A stretch of 23,224 nucleotides of DNA from Flavobacterium psychrophilum (GCA_945869365.1 CAMBOW010000022.1:1-23224), one strand, 5' to 3'. Positions 6,472 through 16,987 are shown, numbered from the stretch's first letter. Made by a program: numbers and translations. The notes: a model not told the origin generated them from the letters alone.

Positions 6472-7716
6472 ATGGAAAATTTAGCATTAATCGATTCATT
6501 TTCAGAGTTTAAAGACGATAAACTAATTGATCGTGTAACGCTTATGGCGATTTTAGAAGATGTATTTAGAAATGCATTGAAGAAAAAATTTGGCTCAGAC
6601 GATAATTTTGACATCATCATCAATCCGGATAAAGGAGATATGGAAATCTGGCGTCGTCGGGTAATTGTAGCCGATGACGATTTGGATCTAGAAAACGAAG
6701 AAATCACCTTGACTGAAGCCCGTAAAATTGAGCCCGATTTTGAAATTGGCGAAGAAGTTTCGGAAGAAGTAAAATTAATCGATTTGGGTCGTAGAGCGAT
6801 TTTGGCTTTGCGTCAGAATTTGATTTCTAAAATTCACGAACACGACAATACCAATCTATATAAACAATTTAAAGATTTAATTGGCGAAATTTATACCGCC
6901 GAAGTGCACCACGTGCGCCCAAGAGTTGTAATTTTGGTGGACGATGAAGGAAACGAAATTGTGCTTCCCAAAGAAAAACAAATTCCATCCGACTTTTTCC
7001 GCAAAGGAGACAATGTGCGTGGGATTATCGAAAACGTTGAATTAAAAGGAAACAAACCTCAAATTATCATGTCGAGAACCTCAGACGTGTTCTTGGAAAA
7101 ATTGTTTGAGCAAGAAATTCCGGAAGTATTTGACGGTTTGATCATGGTGAAAAACGTAGTGCGTATTCCCGGCGAAAAAGCAAAAGTAGCCGTAGATTCC
7201 TATGATGATCGTATTGATCCTGTAGGCGCTTGTGTAGGTATGAAAGGATCGCGTATTCACGGCATTGTGCGCGAATTAGGAAATGAAAACATTGACGTAA
7301 TTAATTACACAACAAATATTCAATTGTACATCACAAGAGCCTTGAGCCCTGCCAAAGTTTCTTCTATCAAAATCAATGAAGAGACCAAACGTGCTGAGGT
7401 ATATTTGAAATTAGAAGAAGTGTCTAAAGCAATTGGCCGTGGCGGACACAACATCAAATTGGCTGGATTATTAACGGGCTATGAATTGGATGTGATCCGT
7501 GAAGGAGTAATTGCCGAAGAAGAAGATGATGTTGAATTGTCAGAGTTCTCGGATGAAATTGACGGCTGGGTAATTGACGAATTTGCTAAAATTGGATTGG
7601 ATACCGCCAGAAGCATCTTGAAACAAGACGTGGCTGATTTGGTACGCAGAACCGATTTAGAAGAGGAAACTATTTTGGAAGTAATGAAAATTTTAAAAGA
7701 AGAATTCAACGGCTAA
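6472..7716 (+). CDS. nusA: Transcription termination/antitermination factor NusA
   Basis: RNA polymerase-binding factor that modulates pausing, termination and antitermination; 414 residues. The N-terminal RNAP-binding domain spans about 1-125, beginning LALIDSFSEFKDDK with the EIWRRRVIV strand. An S1 domain follows at about 137-202, then KH1 around 225-290 with Gly256-Met-Lys-Gly259 in VGACVGMKGSRI, and KH2 around 295-345 with Gly322-Arg-Gly-Gly325. The tail has an acidic linker (EEEDDVEL) and one helix-hairpin-helix-like segment (about 365-412) in place of the two acidic repeats of the E. coli protein, which fits most non-proteobacterial NusA. It sits in the rimP-nusA-infB operon, 53 bp before infB. 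It may respond to the rimP leader hairpin as part of autoregulation, but that is inference. Confidence 0.97.
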   Translation: MENLALIDSFSEFKDDKLIDRVTLMAILEDVFRNALKKKFGSDDNFDIIINPDKGDMEIWRRRVIVADDDLDLENEEITLTEARKIEPDFEIGEEVSEEVKLIDLGRRAILALRQNLISKIHEHDNTNLYKQFKDLIGEIYTAEVHHVRPRVVILVDDEGNEIVLPKEKQIPSDFFRKGDNVRGIIENVELKGNKPQIIMSRTSDVFLEKLFEQEIPEVFDGLIMVKNVVRIPGEKAKVAVDSYDDRIDPVGACVGMKGSRIHGIVRELGNENIDVINYTTNIQLYITRALSPAKVSSIKINEETKRAEVYLKLEEVSKAIGRGGHNIKLAGLLTGYELDVIREGVIAEEEDDVELSEFSDEIDGWVIDEFAKIGLDTARSILKQDVADLVRRTDLEEETILEVMKILKEEFNG

Positions 7717-7769
7717 TTCAGTTTTCCCAAGCACAACACAACTTAAATTACGATAAATAAAAGATTTTT

Positions 7770-10466
7770 ATGTCTGAAGAAAGAGTAGTACGAATAAACA
7801 AAGTTCTTAGGGAATTGAACATTTCCTTAGAAAGAGCAGTAGATTATCTTAAAGATAAAGGAATTGCTATTGAAGCGAATCCTAATGCTAAAATTTCGGA
7901 TTCAGAATACAGTATTTTACAAAATGAATTTGCGGGTGACAAGGGAAATAAGGCAGCTTCTATAGAAGTGAGTGAAGAAAAAAGAAAAGAAAAAGAAGCC
8001 TTGCGTATTGAACGCGAAAAAGAAATTGAAGACAAACGCATAGCCGATGAAGAACGCCAACGGTTGGAAGTTATCAAGGCCAAAGCGACCGTTTCTGGTC
8101 CAAAACAAGTAGGCACGATTGATTTAGATCCTAAAAAAGCAGCAGTACAGCCGCCCGTTGCCGAATTGACTGTTACTGAGGCAGCCCCTGCCAAAAAGGC
8201 CAAAGCAGCCCCAGCAGTTGTGGCACCCGCTGCAGCCCCTGAAGCCGAAGCGGTTGATGAAGCAATTACCACCCAATACCAAAAATTATCAGGCGCTACA
8301 CTTACCGGTCAAACCATTGATTTATCGCAATTTAATAAACCGAAAAAGAAAAAAGAAGAGCCAAAAATTGTGCCCAATAAACCGGGCGATGCCAACAAAA
8401 ACAAAAGAAAACGCATTCCTTTAAAGCCAGGCGAAGTGCGTCCAGGCGTGCAAGGTGGTGCCAATCCAAATAAAATTTCTCCCAATTCTCCCGGCGATCG
8501 ATCTTCTCGACCTGGATTTATAAAAGGAGCTCGTCCTGCTATTGTAGCCAAGGTGGAGCCTACAGAAGAAGAAGTGAAGAACCAAATTCGCGAAACCTTA
8601 GAAAAACTTCAAGGAAAAGGAAGCAAATCAAAAGCGGCCAAATACCGAAGAGACAAACGAGATACGCACCGTCAAAAATCAGACGAAGAACAACGGTCTA
8701 TTGAAGAAGGCAGCCAAACTATAAAAGTTACCGAGTTTGTAACCGTAGGGGAAATTGCCATTATGATGGATGTGCCTATTACCAAAGTAATCGGAACCTG
8801 TATGTCATTAGGCATTATGGTAACCATGAACCAACGTTTGGATGCTGAAACCTTGACCATTGTGGCCGATGAATTTGGCTATGATGTAGAGTTTATCACC
8901 ACCGATTTGGAAGATTCGATTCAAGTGGTAGAAGATGCACCAGAAGATTTAACCTATAGAGCGCCAATTGTGACCGTAATGGGTCACGTCGATCACGGAA
9001 AAACATCCTTGCTCGATTACATCCGTAAAGAAAACGTAATTGCTGGCGAATCTGGAGGAATCACCCAGCACATTGGGGCCTATGGCGTAACCCTAGACAA
9101 CGGACAAAAAATTGCATTTTTAGATACACCAGGTCACGAGGCGTTTACCGCGATGCGTGCCCGTGGGGCGCAGGTTACCGATATCGCCATCATTGTAATT
9201 GCTGCTGACGACGACATCATGCCGCAAACCAAAGAGGCCATTAGCCACGCACAAGCCGCCAGTGTGCCAATTATTTTTGCGATCAATAAAATTGACAAGC
9301 CCAATGCCAATCCGGAGAAAATTAAGGAGCGTTTGGCCAGCATGAATTTATTGGTAGAAGATTGGGGCGGAAAAATCCAATCGCACGACATTTCGGCCAA
9401 AGCGGGAACAGGCGTAAAAGAACTATTAGAAAAAGTATTGTTAGAAGCCGAAATTCTTGACTTGAAATCCAATTCAAATAAATTGGCTTCGGGAACAGTT
9501 GTAGAAGCGTTCTTAGATAAAGGAAAAGGATATGTGTCAACCATTTTGGTTCAACATGGAACCTTGAAAATTGGCGACTATATGTTGGCCGGGAAACACC
9601 ACGGTAAAATTAAAGCCATGCACGACGAACGCGGTCACGTGGTTCTCGAAGCAGGTCCTTCAACTCCTGTTTCTGTATTGGGATTGGATGGGGCAGCTAC
9701 TGCGGGAGATAAATTTAACGTGTTTGACGACGAAAGAGAAGCCAAAGCGATTGCAGCCAAACGTACCCAATTGATGCGTGAGCAATCGGTGAGAACTCAA
9801 CGTCACATTACTTTGGCAGAAATTGGCAGACGTATCGCGTTGGGTCAATTTAAAGAATTGAACATTATCTTAAAAGGTGACGTGGACGGTTCGGTTGAAG
9901 CCTTGTCTGATTCGTTCTCGAAATTATCAACCGAAGAAATTCAAATTAATATTATTCATAAAGGAGTAGGTGCGATCACCGAAACCGACGTGATGTTGGC
10001 TTCGGCCTCTGATGCGATTATTATCGGATTTAATGTACGTCCTGCTGGAAATGCTAGACAATTGGCCGACAAAGAAGAAATTGACATCCGAAATTACTCC
10101 ATCATTTACGACGCAATTGACGACTTGAAAGACGCCATGGAAGGCATGTTGTCGCCAGAAATGAAAGAAGAAATTACCGGTACAGCCGAAATTAGAGAGA
10201 TCTTCAAAATTTCAAAAGTGGGATCGATTGCCGGTTGTATGGTTACAGATGGTAAAATATTTAGAAGCTCCCGTATTCGAATTATCCGTGAAGGCGTAGT
10301 CGTATTTACAGGAGAGCTATCCACGTTAAAGCGTTTCAAAGACGACGTAAAAGAGGTATCAAAAGGATACGATTGTGGGATACAAATCAAGAACTACAAC
10401 GACATCGAAGAACTAGACATCATTGAAGCGTTCCAAGAAGTAGCGGTGAAGAAAAAACTAAAATAG
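7770..10466 (+). CDS. infB: Translation initiation factor IF-2
   Basis: GTPase that brings initiator fMet-tRNA to the 30S subunit and promotes 50S joining; 898 residues. An IF2N-type domain covers about 1-55 ([20 protein letters not shown]). It is followed by a long charged and Ala/Pro/Lys-rich linker (about 65-300) and a second IF2N-like segment near 318-370. The G domain has G1 GHVDHGKT at 405-412, G3 DTPGH at 452-456 and G4 NKID at 506-509, with SAKAGTG as G5. Beta-barrel domains and the C2 fMet-tRNA-binding domain end the protein ([18 protein letters not shown]). Last gene of the operon, ended by the stem-loop at 10490-10520. No Shine-Dalgarno sequence is visible. Confidence 0.98.
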   Translation: MSEERVVRINKVLRELNISLERAVDYLKDKGIAIEANPNAKISDSEYSILQNEFAGDKGNKAASIEVSEEKRKEKEALRIEREKEIEDKRIADEERQRLEVIKAKATVSGPKQVGTIDLDPKKAAVQPPVAELTVTEAAPAKKAKAAPAVVAPAAAPEAEAVDEAITTQYQKLSGATLTGQTIDLSQFNKPKKKKEEPKIVPNKPGDANKNKRKRIPLKPGEVRPGVQGGANPNKISPNSPGDRSSRPGFIKGARPAIVAKVEPTEEEVKNQIRETLEKLQGKGSKSKAAKYRRDKRDTHRQKSDEEQRSIEEGSQTIKVTEFVTVGEIAIMMDVPITKVIGTCMSLGIMVTMNQRLDAETLTIVADEFGYDVEFITTDLEDSIQVVEDAPEDLTYRAPIVTVMGHVDHGKTSLLDYIRKENVIAGESGGITQHIGAYGVTLDNGQKIAFLDTPGHEAFTAMRARGAQVTDIAIIVIAADDDIMPQTKEAISHAQAASVPIIFAINKIDKPNANPEKIKERLASMNLLVEDWGGKIQSHDISAKAGTGVKELLEKVLLEAEILDLKSNSNKLASGTVVEAFLDKGKGYVSTILVQHGTLKIGDYMLAGKHHGKIKAMHDERGHVVLEAGPSTPVSVLGLDGAATAGDKFNVFDDEREAKAIAAKRTQLMREQSVRTQRHITLAEIGRRIALGQFKELNIILKGDVDGSVEALSDSFSKLSTEEIQINIIHKGVGAITETDVMLASASDAIIIGFNVRPAGNARQLADKEEIDIRNYSIIYDAIDDLKDAMEGMLSPEMKEEITGTAEIREIFKISKVGSIAGCMVTDGKIFRSSRIRIIREGVVVFTGELSTLKRFKDDVKEVSKGYDCGIQIKNYNDIEELDIIEAFQEVAVKKKLK

Positions 10467-10489
10467 TCTCACCTAATTGGTACTATATT

Positions 10490-10521
10490 AAAAAGGCGTT
10501 CTGTAGTAGAACGCCTTTTTT
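10490..10521. terminator. Bidirectional terminator between infB and the SPOR gene
   Basis: A 13-bp perfect stem (10490-10502 with 10508-10520), loop GTAGT, with an A run on the left and T run on the right. It serves both converging genes. The right arm runs into the stop codon of the minus-strand SPOR gene (10520-10522). Confidence 0.93.
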
Positions 10522-10909
10522 ATTTGTTGGGCTTAATGATAAACGCATTTGGGTATCTCTTTTTGAGATCAAAAAGGGCTTTTTCGGCTTCGATGCGCGA
10601 TTTGAAATTCCCAATCCAAACTTTATAAGAAGGCGTTTTAAATACGATGGTCGCATCTAAATTTTTGATTTCTTTTCGAAAATCAACCAAGGTCTTTTTT
10701 GCCAATTCGTTGTCGCCAGAAAAGAGTTGAATTTTGTATTTATCGGTGATTGTGATCGAGGAGTTGATTTTTCTTTTTTCGGCCAGAATGTGTTCAATTT
10801 TAGGATCTTGAATTACCGCTGAAGCATGGCTTTGAGCAGCACAAATTAATGGGTTTGTTAGCGCTGTTAAAAGCAGTAAAACACCGAATTTTACGGTTCC
10901 TAAATTCAT
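10520..10909 (-). CDS. Exported SPOR-domain protein
   Basis: A small secreted, probably periplasmic protein of 129 residues. A signal peptide (about 1-25, hydrophobic core GVLLLLTALT) is likely cleaved after CAA; the cysteine at 23 is preceded by Ile, so it is not a good lipobox. The SPOR domain covers about 56-127, with the two half-repeats YKIQLFSGDNELAKKTL and YKVWIGNFKSRIEAEKAL. SPOR domains bind denuded glycan strands of peptidoglycan, often at division sites; a role in the envelope is inferred and no partner is visible. It is a single minus-strand gene, divergent from the respiratory operon and convergent with infB. Confidence 0.88.
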   Translation of the reverse strand: MNLGTVKFGVLLLLTALTNPLICAAQSHASAVIQDPKIEHILAEKRKINSSITITDKYKIQLFSGDNELAKKTLVDFRKEIKNLDATIVFKTPSYKVWIGNFKSRIEAEKALFDLKKRYPNAFIIKPNK

Positions 10910-10927
10910 AATAGATTGATTTTAATG

Positions 10928-10935
10928 CAAATGTA
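10928..10935 (-). promoter_or_regulatory. -7 promoter box of the SPOR gene
   Basis: The minus strand reads TACATTTG, a match to TAnnTTTG, 18 bases before the start codon. No TTTG at a normal distance upstream was found, so only the -7 element is supported. Confidence 0.5.
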
Positions 10936-11032
10936 CTATTTATTAAAAATGACTGGGAACAAAAATTATTTAGAATAAATATAAATTATAATTTAAGCCT
11001 ATTTTAAGGTTTTTAGAATAGTTCTTAAGTCG

Positions 11033-11040
11033 TATTTTTG
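11033..11040 (+). promoter_or_regulatory. Probable promoter (-7 box) of the actABCDEF-coxBA operon
   Basis: TATTTTTG fits TAnnTTTG. Upstream at about 18 bp there is TTTT (11011-11014) instead of TTTG. Transcription would start near 11045-11050, leaving a leader of about 75-80 nt before actA. The region from 10936 to 11030 is very AT-rich. Confidence 0.5.
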
Positions 11041-11124
11041 TGCAAGTTTTTAAATAAGGTGTATTGTTTCATTTTCAAAAAAGTGAGTAACCACGCCGTT
11101 TTTAGTCGATAATCATTACAAAAT

Positions 11125-12465
11125 ATGAAAAAAGTGGGTAACCATAATTCGATTTCAAGGATGCTATTTCTTAGCATTGCTTCAACGCTATCCTTCTCCT
11201 TAACTTCCTACGCGCAAACTCCTGCGCCTGCCGCTCCAGCAGCAGATCCTGCCGCCGCAACAACTATGGCTGCTCCAGCAGCTGGAGGCGATGCCGCAAA
11301 AGGAAAAGAATTGTTTAATGCCAATTGTGCGGCATGTCACAAATTAGACGCAAAAGCCACGGGTCCTGCACTCCGTGGAGTTGCCAATAAATACGACATG
11401 GCTTGGTTGTACAAATGGATTAAAAATAGCTCTGAGTTAATCAAATCTGGAGATGCCAAAGCGGTAAAAGTGTACGAGGAAAACAACAAATCTGTCATGA
11501 CTGCATTTCCGCAGTTGTCCAACCAAGATATTGATAATATCATTGCCTATACTTCTGAGCCTAAAGCAGAGCCTGTTGCTGCAACAACCGCTGCGCCACC
11601 TGGAACTGAAACCAACCAAGGCGGAGTTTCAAACGACGTAATTTTATTGGCATTGACTTTGGTCATGTTGGTGTTAATTGTGATGTTGTACTTGGTAAAT
11701 AACATCTTGGTTAAAATTGCAAAAGCCAACGGAATTGAGGTGGCTGCGAAAGAAAAATCAACACCCATCTGGAAATCCTTTGCTAACAATCAATTTTTAG
11801 TTTTAGTAAGCGCCATTTTATTTTTGCTCATGAGTGCCTATTTTGTGTACGGCTATTTGATGCAAATTGGGGTAGATCAAGACTATGAGCCAATTCAACC
11901 GATACACTATTCTCACCGTATTCATGCCGGAAGCAACGGAATCAATTGTAAATATTGCCACTCGGCTGCTCGTGTAAGTAAAAACGCCGGAATTCCTTCT
12001 TTGAATGTGTGTATGAACTGCCACAAAAACATTAACGAAGTGTCTGATACGACTGCAACACCTGAATACTCTAAAGCATTCTACGACGGTGAAATCCAAA
12101 AATTATATACCGCAGTAGGTTGGGATGCCGCCAACCAAAAATACACGGGTAACACACAACCGGTAAAGTGGGTACGTATTCATAATCTTCCTGATTTTGT
12201 TTACTTTAATCACTCGCAACACGTTACGGTAGCTGGAATTGAGTGTCAAACTTGTCACGGACCAGTTCAAACCTACGAAATCCAAAAACAATTTGCTCCA
12301 TTAACTATGGGTTGGTGTATTAATTGTCACCGCAAAACCGAAGTGAAAATGGAAGGCAATGAGTACTACACCAAAATTCACGAAGAACTTTCCAAAAAAT
12401 ATGGCGTGACCAAATTGACTGCCGCGCAAATGGGAGGGTTAGAATGTGGTAAATGCCACTATTAA
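11125..12465 (+). CDS. actA: Alternative Complex III subunit ActA, multihaem cytochrome c with an N-terminal monohaem domain
   Basis: Electron-transfer subunit of ACIII (menaquinol:cytochrome c oxidoreductase), on the periplasmic side; 446 residues. A signal peptide (1-30, SYA before Gln31) is followed by an Ala/Pro-rich linker and a class I cytochrome c domain with CAACH at 68-72 and a candidate distal Met125. Two membrane helices (about 170-198 and 223-246), joined by a short cytoplasmic loop, lead to a second periplasmic domain. That domain has five CxxCH sites at 275-279, 296-300, 374-378, 398-402 and 441-445, the last almost at the C-terminus. Total: six haem c sites, one more than the classical pentahaem ActA. 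It heads the eight-gene operon, 31 bp before actB. Confidence 0.94.
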   Translation: MKKVGNHNSISRMLFLSIASTLSFSLTSYAQTPAPAAPAADPAAATTMAAPAAGGDAAKGKELFNANCAACHKLDAKATGPALRGVANKYDMAWLYKWIKNSSELIKSGDAKAVKVYEENNKSVMTAFPQLSNQDIDNIIAYTSEPKAEPVAATTAAPPGTETNQGGVSNDVILLALTLVMLVLIVMLYLVNNILVKIAKANGIEVAAKEKSTPIWKSFANNQFLVLVSAILFLLMSAYFVYGYLMQIGVDQDYEPIQPIHYSHRIHAGSNGINCKYCHSAARVSKNAGIPSLNVCMNCHKNINEVSDTTATPEYSKAFYDGEIQKLYTAVGWDAANQKYTGNTQPVKWVRIHNLPDFVYFNHSQHVTVAGIECQTCHGPVQTYEIQKQFAPLTMGWCINCHRKTEVKMEGNEYYTKIHEELSKKYGVTKLTAAQMGGLECGKCHY

Positions 12466-12496
12466 AAAATTTATTAAGAGCTAATATTTATATACA

Positions 12497-15400
12497 ATGT
12501 CATCAAACAAAAAATACTGGAAAAGTGTTGAAGAGCTAAACGAAAATAGTTCTATTGTTGAGGCGCTTAGAAATAATGAATTTGTTGAGCAAATCCCAAC
12601 AGATGAGTTTTTAGGAAACAAGAATGCATTAACGGATTCGTCAACTACACGTCGTGATTTCTTAAAGTATGTGGGTTTTTCTACAGCAGCAGCTTCGTTA
12701 GCCGCTTGTGAAGGCCCTGTGCACAGATCGATTCCTTATGTAATTCAGCCCGAACAAATTATTCCAGGTGTTGCAGATTATTACGCAACTTCCTTTTTTG
12801 ACGGATTTGATTTTGCCAATTTATTGGTTAAAACCAAAGAAGGTCGTCCAATCAAAATTGACAACAATACGCTTGCAGGAGCCAAATTTACTGCCAATGC
12901 AAGAGCGCATGCTTCGATCTTGTCTTTGTATGACAGCATGCGATTGAAACAACCTAAAGTGGTTGGTAAATCAGCGACTTGGGCTGAGGTGGATGCCAAA
13001 CTTAAATCAAGTGTGGCAGATGCAAAAGCCAAAGGAAAACAAGTTGTTTTGCTTACCGGTACTTTGGCATCGCCTTCTACCGAAAAAATTATTGCCGAAT
13101 TTATTGCTCAAAACCCAACTGCTAAACATGTTGTGTATGATGCAGTGTCAGAATCGGCTGCGTTGGACGCATTTGAAGCGGTATATGGAGAGCGAGCCTT
13201 AGCTAATTATGATTTTTCTAAATCAAATTTAATTGTTTCTATTGGAGCTGATATCTTAGGAGATTGGCAAGGTGGAAATTACAATGGGGGTTATGCACAA
13301 GGTCGTATTCCTAAAAACGGAAAAATGTCACGTCATTATCAGTTTGAAGCCAACATGACTTTGTCTGGAGCTGCTGCTGACAAGCGAGTTCCAATGACTG
13401 CCGCCCATCAAAAACAAGCCTTAGTTTCGATTTACAATACCATTACAAATTCTGGAATAGCTACTACTAAAACGGCTAATGATGCTGCGGTTCAAAAAGC
13501 AGCACAACAATTGAAAGCAGCCGGATCAAAAGGAGTTTTGGTTTCAGGAATTCAAGACAAAAACGCACAATTACTCGTATTAGCCATCAATCAAGCGTTG
13601 GCAAGTGAAGCTTTTTCAACGGTTGGCACACGCCAAATCAGAAAAGGTTCAGCTGAAAAAGTAGCTCAGTTAGTCGCTGACATGAAAGCAGGCGCTGTAC
13701 ACACATTAATAATGAGCGGAGTTAATCCCGTTTATACTATGCCCGCAGCTTTAGGTTTTGAAGCTGCCTTGAAAAAAGTTACCACGTCTGCAGCCTTTAG
13801 TTTAAAAGAAGACGAAACCGCTTCGCTTACTTCGATTGCAGCACCTGTTCCTCATTACTTAGAATCATGGAATGATTTTATGCTTACCAAAGGAACCTAT
13901 TCCTTACAACAACCTACCATTCGTCCTCTTTTTGATACCAAACAATTTCAAGATTGTTTATTGTCCTTAGTAGGAAATACAACTTCTTATTACAATTACT
14001 TGCAAGCTTCGGCGGCAGGAATTGTTTCAGGTTCATCTTGGAATACTGTTTTGCATGACGGAGTTTATGTGGGTGTTTCAGGAGGATTAACTGCAGGTGC
14101 AGCAAATTATTCAGCAGCAGCAACGGCTTTAGCTAGTGGTTCAGCAGCGAAAGGTTTTGAATTAATTTTGTACACCAAAACAGGTTTAGGCGATGGTCAA
14201 CAAGCGAACAACCCGTGGTTACAAGAATTGCCAGATCCAATTACCCGAGTGTCTTGGGATAATTACCTATGTGTCTCTCGAGCTGATGCCGAAAAATTAG
14301 GTTTACAAAACAACAATGTAGCCAATGGTGGTCTAAACGGAAGTTATGCCAACATTACTGCCAATGGGGTTACACTTTCTAATGTACCTGTAATTGTTCA
14401 ACCCGGACAAGCTATAGGAACGGTTGGATTGGCCTTAGGGTATGGTAAAAAAGCGGCTTTAAAAGAAGAAATGCAAGTGGGTGTCAATGCCTATGCCTTG
14501 TACCAAAACTTCAATCACGTGCAAGCTGTTAGCATTGCAAAAGCCAATGGCGAGCACGAATTTGCTTGTGTTCAATCACAAAAAACATTAATGGGTAGAG
14601 GGGATATTATCAAAGAAACTACCCTTGAAATATTCAATACAAAAGAGGCCAAAGAGTGGAACGTAATTCCGATGGTTTCTTTGGATCACAAAGAAGTTGA
14701 AGCGACCAAAGTTGATTTATGGGAATCATTTGATCGATCAGCTGGGCATCACTTCAACTTGTCGATCGACTTGAACGCTTGTACAGGTTGTGGCGCTTGC
14801 GTTATTGCTTGCCACGCCGAAAACAACGTGCCTGTTGTTGGAAAATCAGAGGTGCGCAGAAGCCGTGATATGCACTGGTTGCGTATTGACAGATACTATT
14901 CTTCTGAAGATACCTTTGCACAAGACGACGAGAAAAAAGAAAATTTCAAAGGATTATTTGGAGACAATGGATCATTAGGCGGATTCGGTGAGTTGGAACA
15001 AGCAGCCGACAATCCACAAGTGGCTTTCCAGCCGGTAATGTGTCAACACTGTAATCACGCACCGTGCGAAACCGTTTGTCCTGTAGCCGCAACTTCACAT
15101 AGCCGTCAAGGTCAAAACCACATGGCCTATAACCGTTGCGTAGGTACGCGTTACTGCGCCAACAACTGTCCGTATAAAGTACGTCGTTTCAACTGGTTCT
15201 TATATAGTCAAAATAGCGAATTTGATTTCCACATGAACGACGATTTAGGCCGTATGGTTATCAATCCTGATGTGAATGTTCGTTCACGCGGGGTAATGGA
15301 AAAATGTTCGATGTGTATTCAGATGACACAAGCCACGATATTAAAAGCTAAAAACGAAGGAAAAGCTATTCAAGATGGTGAATTCCAAACGGCTTGTTCT

Positions 15401-15556
15401 AAAGCCTGTTCGTCTGGCGCTATGGTATTTGGAGATGTAAATGATAAAGAAAGCAAAGTAGCTGAATTGGCTGCCGAGGACAGAATGTATCATTTGTTGG
15501 AGCATGTAGGAACTAAGCCAAATGTGTTCTACCACGTAAAAGTTAGAAATTCGTAA
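12497..15556 (+). CDS. actB: Alternative Complex III subunit ActB, molybdopterin-like plus iron-sulfur fusion
   Basis: Large periplasmic subunit that carries iron-sulfur clusters in ACIII; 1019 residues. Near the N-terminus is a Tat-type motif, TTRRDFLK (Arg52-Arg53), followed by a lipobox LAAC at 68-71, so it is probably Tat-exported and lipid-anchored. The first part (about 75-720) resembles molybdopterin oxidoreductases (ActB1), which in ACIII carry no molybdenum cofactor. The second part (about 740-1015, ActB2) is a ferredoxin-like iron-sulfur domain with cysteine groups at 762/765/768/772, 849/852/857/861, 881/887/891 and 937/940/967/971; the third group has a CxxxxxC spacing. That pattern suits several [4Fe-4S]/[3Fe-4S] clusters. 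Lies between actA and actC (27 bp gap). Confidence 0.96.
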   Translation: MSSNKKYWKSVEELNENSSIVEALRNNEFVEQIPTDEFLGNKNALTDSSTTRRDFLKYVGFSTAAASLAACEGPVHRSIPYVIQPEQIIPGVADYYATSFFDGFDFANLLVKTKEGRPIKIDNNTLAGAKFTANARAHASILSLYDSMRLKQPKVVGKSATWAEVDAKLKSSVADAKAKGKQVVLLTGTLASPSTEKIIAEFIAQNPTAKHVVYDAVSESAALDAFEAVYGERALANYDFSKSNLIVSIGADILGDWQGGNYNGGYAQGRIPKNGKMSRHYQFEANMTLSGAAADKRVPMTAAHQKQALVSIYNTITNSGIATTKTANDAAVQKAAQQLKAAGSKGVLVSGIQDKNAQLLVLAINQALASEAFSTVGTRQIRKGSAEKVAQLVADMKAGAVHTLIMSGVNPVYTMPAALGFEAALKKVTTSAAFSLKEDETASLTSIAAPVPHYLESWNDFMLTKGTYSLQQPTIRPLFDTKQFQDCLLSLVGNTTSYYNYLQASAAGIVSGSSWNTVLHDGVYVGVSGGLTAGAANYSAAATALASGSAAKGFELILYTKTGLGDGQQANNPWLQELPDPITRVSWDNYLCVSRADAEKLGLQNNNVANGGLNGSYANITANGVTLSNVPVIVQPGQAIGTVGLALGYGKKAALKEEMQVGVNAYALYQNFNHVQAVSIAKANGEHEFACVQSQKTLMGRGDIIKETTLEIFNTKEAKEWNVIPMVSLDHKEVEATKVDLWESFDRSAGHHFNLSIDLNACTGCGACVIACHAENNVPVVGKSEVRRSRDMHWLRIDRYYSSEDTFAQDDEKKENFKGLFGDNGSLGGFGELEQAADNPQVAFQPVMCQHCNHAPCETVCPVAATSHSRQGQNHMAYNRCVGTRYCANNCPYKVRRFNWFLYSQNSEFDFHMNDDLGRMVINPDVNVRSRGVMEKCSMCIQMTQATILKAKNEGKAIQDGEFQTACSKACSSGAMVFGDVNDKESKVAELAAEDRMYHLLEHVGTKPNVFYHVKVRNS

Positions 15557-15583
15557 ATTAATTAATAAACAAGATAAAGGATT

Positions 15584-16987
15584 ATGTCGTCTCACTACGA
15601 AGCACCCATTAGAAAACCTTTAGTTATAGGTGATAAATCATATCACGATGTAACCGTTGATGTAGCTGCACCTGTTGAAGGCAAAGCAAATAAACACTGG
15701 TGGATAGTATTTTCAATCGCTTTAGCTGCTTTCCTTTGGGGAGTTAGTTGTATTGTTTATACCATTTCTACCGGAATTGGAACTTGGGGATTAAACAAAA
15801 CAGTTGGTTGGGCCTGGGATATCACAAACTTTGTTTGGTGGGTAGGAATTGGGCACGCTGGGACGTTAATTTCGGCAGTATTGTTGTTATTCCGTCAACG
15901 TTGGAGAATGGCGATTAACCGCTCAGCAGAGGCGATGACTATTTTCTCTGTAATTCAAGCGGGTTTATTTCCAATTATACACATGGGTCGTCCTTGGTTG
16001 GCCTATTGGGTTTTGCCTATTCCAAATCAATTTGGTTCTTTGTGGGTAAACTTTAATTCGCCCTTGTTGTGGGACGTATTTGCAATTTCTACCTATTTAT
16101 CTGTTTCACTTGTATTTTGGTGGACGGGATTATTGCCTGATTTCGCCATGTTGCGTGACCGAGCTGTTACTCCTTTTACCAAAAGAATTTATACCATCTT
16201 GAGTTTTGGATGGAGCGGAAGAGCAAAAGATTGGCAACGTTTTGAAGAGGTTTCCTTGGTTCTTGCCGGTTTAGCTACCCCGCTGGTACTTTCGGTACAC
16301 ACCATTGTATCCTTTGACTTTGCTACCTCGGTAATACCGGGATGGCACACCACGATTTTTCCACCCTATTTTGTGGCGGGAGCAGTATTCTCCGGATTTG
16401 CAATGGTAAACACCTTGCTAATCATCATGAGAAAAGTATCTAAACTAGAAGCCTATATCACGGTTCAACACATCGAATTAATGAACATCGTAATTATGAT
16501 TACGGGTTCTATTGTAGGTGTTGCCTACATCACGGAGTTGTTTGTGGCTTGGTACTCTGGAGTAGAATACGAGCAATATGCGTTCTTAAACAGAGCAACC
16601 GGTCCTTACTGGTGGGCCTATTGGTCGATGATGACTTGTAATGTATTCTCGCCACAATTCATGTGGTTCAAAAAATTGCGTACCAGCATTATGTTCTCGT
16701 TTATCATTTCTATAGTAGTAAATATCGGAATGTGGTTTGAGCGTTTTGTAATCATTGTAACCTCTTTACACCGCGATTACCTTCCATCTTCTTGGACTAT
16801 GTTTTCCCCAACTTTTGTTGATATTGGAATATTCATTGGTACGATTGGTTTCTTCTTTGTTTTATTCTTGTTATATGCTCGTTCGTTCCCTGTAATTGCA
16901 CAAGCAGAGGTTAAAACAATTTTGAAAACATCTGGAGAAAATTATAAAAAACAAAGAGAAGCAAATAAAGATTCACATCATGAGTAA
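15584..16987 (+). CDS. actC: Alternative Complex III subunit ActC, NrfD-like quinol-interacting membrane protein
   Basis: Integral membrane subunit of the NrfD/PsrC family that binds menaquinol and may take part in proton movement in ACIII; 467 residues. After a polar N-terminus of about 36 residues, roughly ten hydrophobic helices follow. Conserved family features visible early are GIGHAGTLIS (His91) in helix 2 and FPIIHMGRPW (His133) in helix 3. The C-terminus is short and basic, ending in DSHHE. The last codons overlap actD by 8 nt, so the two are probably translationally coupled. Paralogous to ActF. Confidence 0.95.
   Translation: MSSHYEAPIRKPLVIGDKSYHDVTVDVAAPVEGKANKHWWIVFSIALAAFLWGVSCIVYTISTGIGTWGLNKTVGWAWDITNFVWWVGIGHAGTLISAVLLLFRQRWRMAINRSAEAMTIFSVIQAGLFPIIHMGRPWLAYWVLPIPNQFGSLWVNFNSPLLWDVFAISTYLSVSLVFWWTGLLPDFAMLRDRAVTPFTKRIYTILSFGWSGRAKDWQRFEEVSLVLAGLATPLVLSVHTIVSFDFATSVIPGWHTTIFPPYFVAGAVFSGFAMVNTLLIIMRKVSKLEAYITVQHIELMNIVIMITGSIVGVAYITELFVAWYSGVEYEQYAFLNRATGPYWWAYWSMMTCNVFSPQFMWFKKLRTSIMFSFIISIVVNIGMWFERFVIIVTSLHRDYLPSSWTMFSPTFVDIGIFIGTIGFFFVLFLLYARSFPVIAQAEVKTILKTSGENYKKQREANKDSHHE

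Noticed and set aside
10520..10909. SPOR protein considered as a lipoprotein
   Set aside because: Cys23 is preceded by Leu-Ile instead of a small residue, so the lipobox is poor; an ordinary signal peptide fits better.
12740..14660. ActB N-terminal half considered as an active molybdenum oxidoreductase
   Set aside because: Its place between ActA and ActC and its fusion to the iron-sulfur domain identify it as ACIII ActB, whose homologous domain is known to lack the cofactor.
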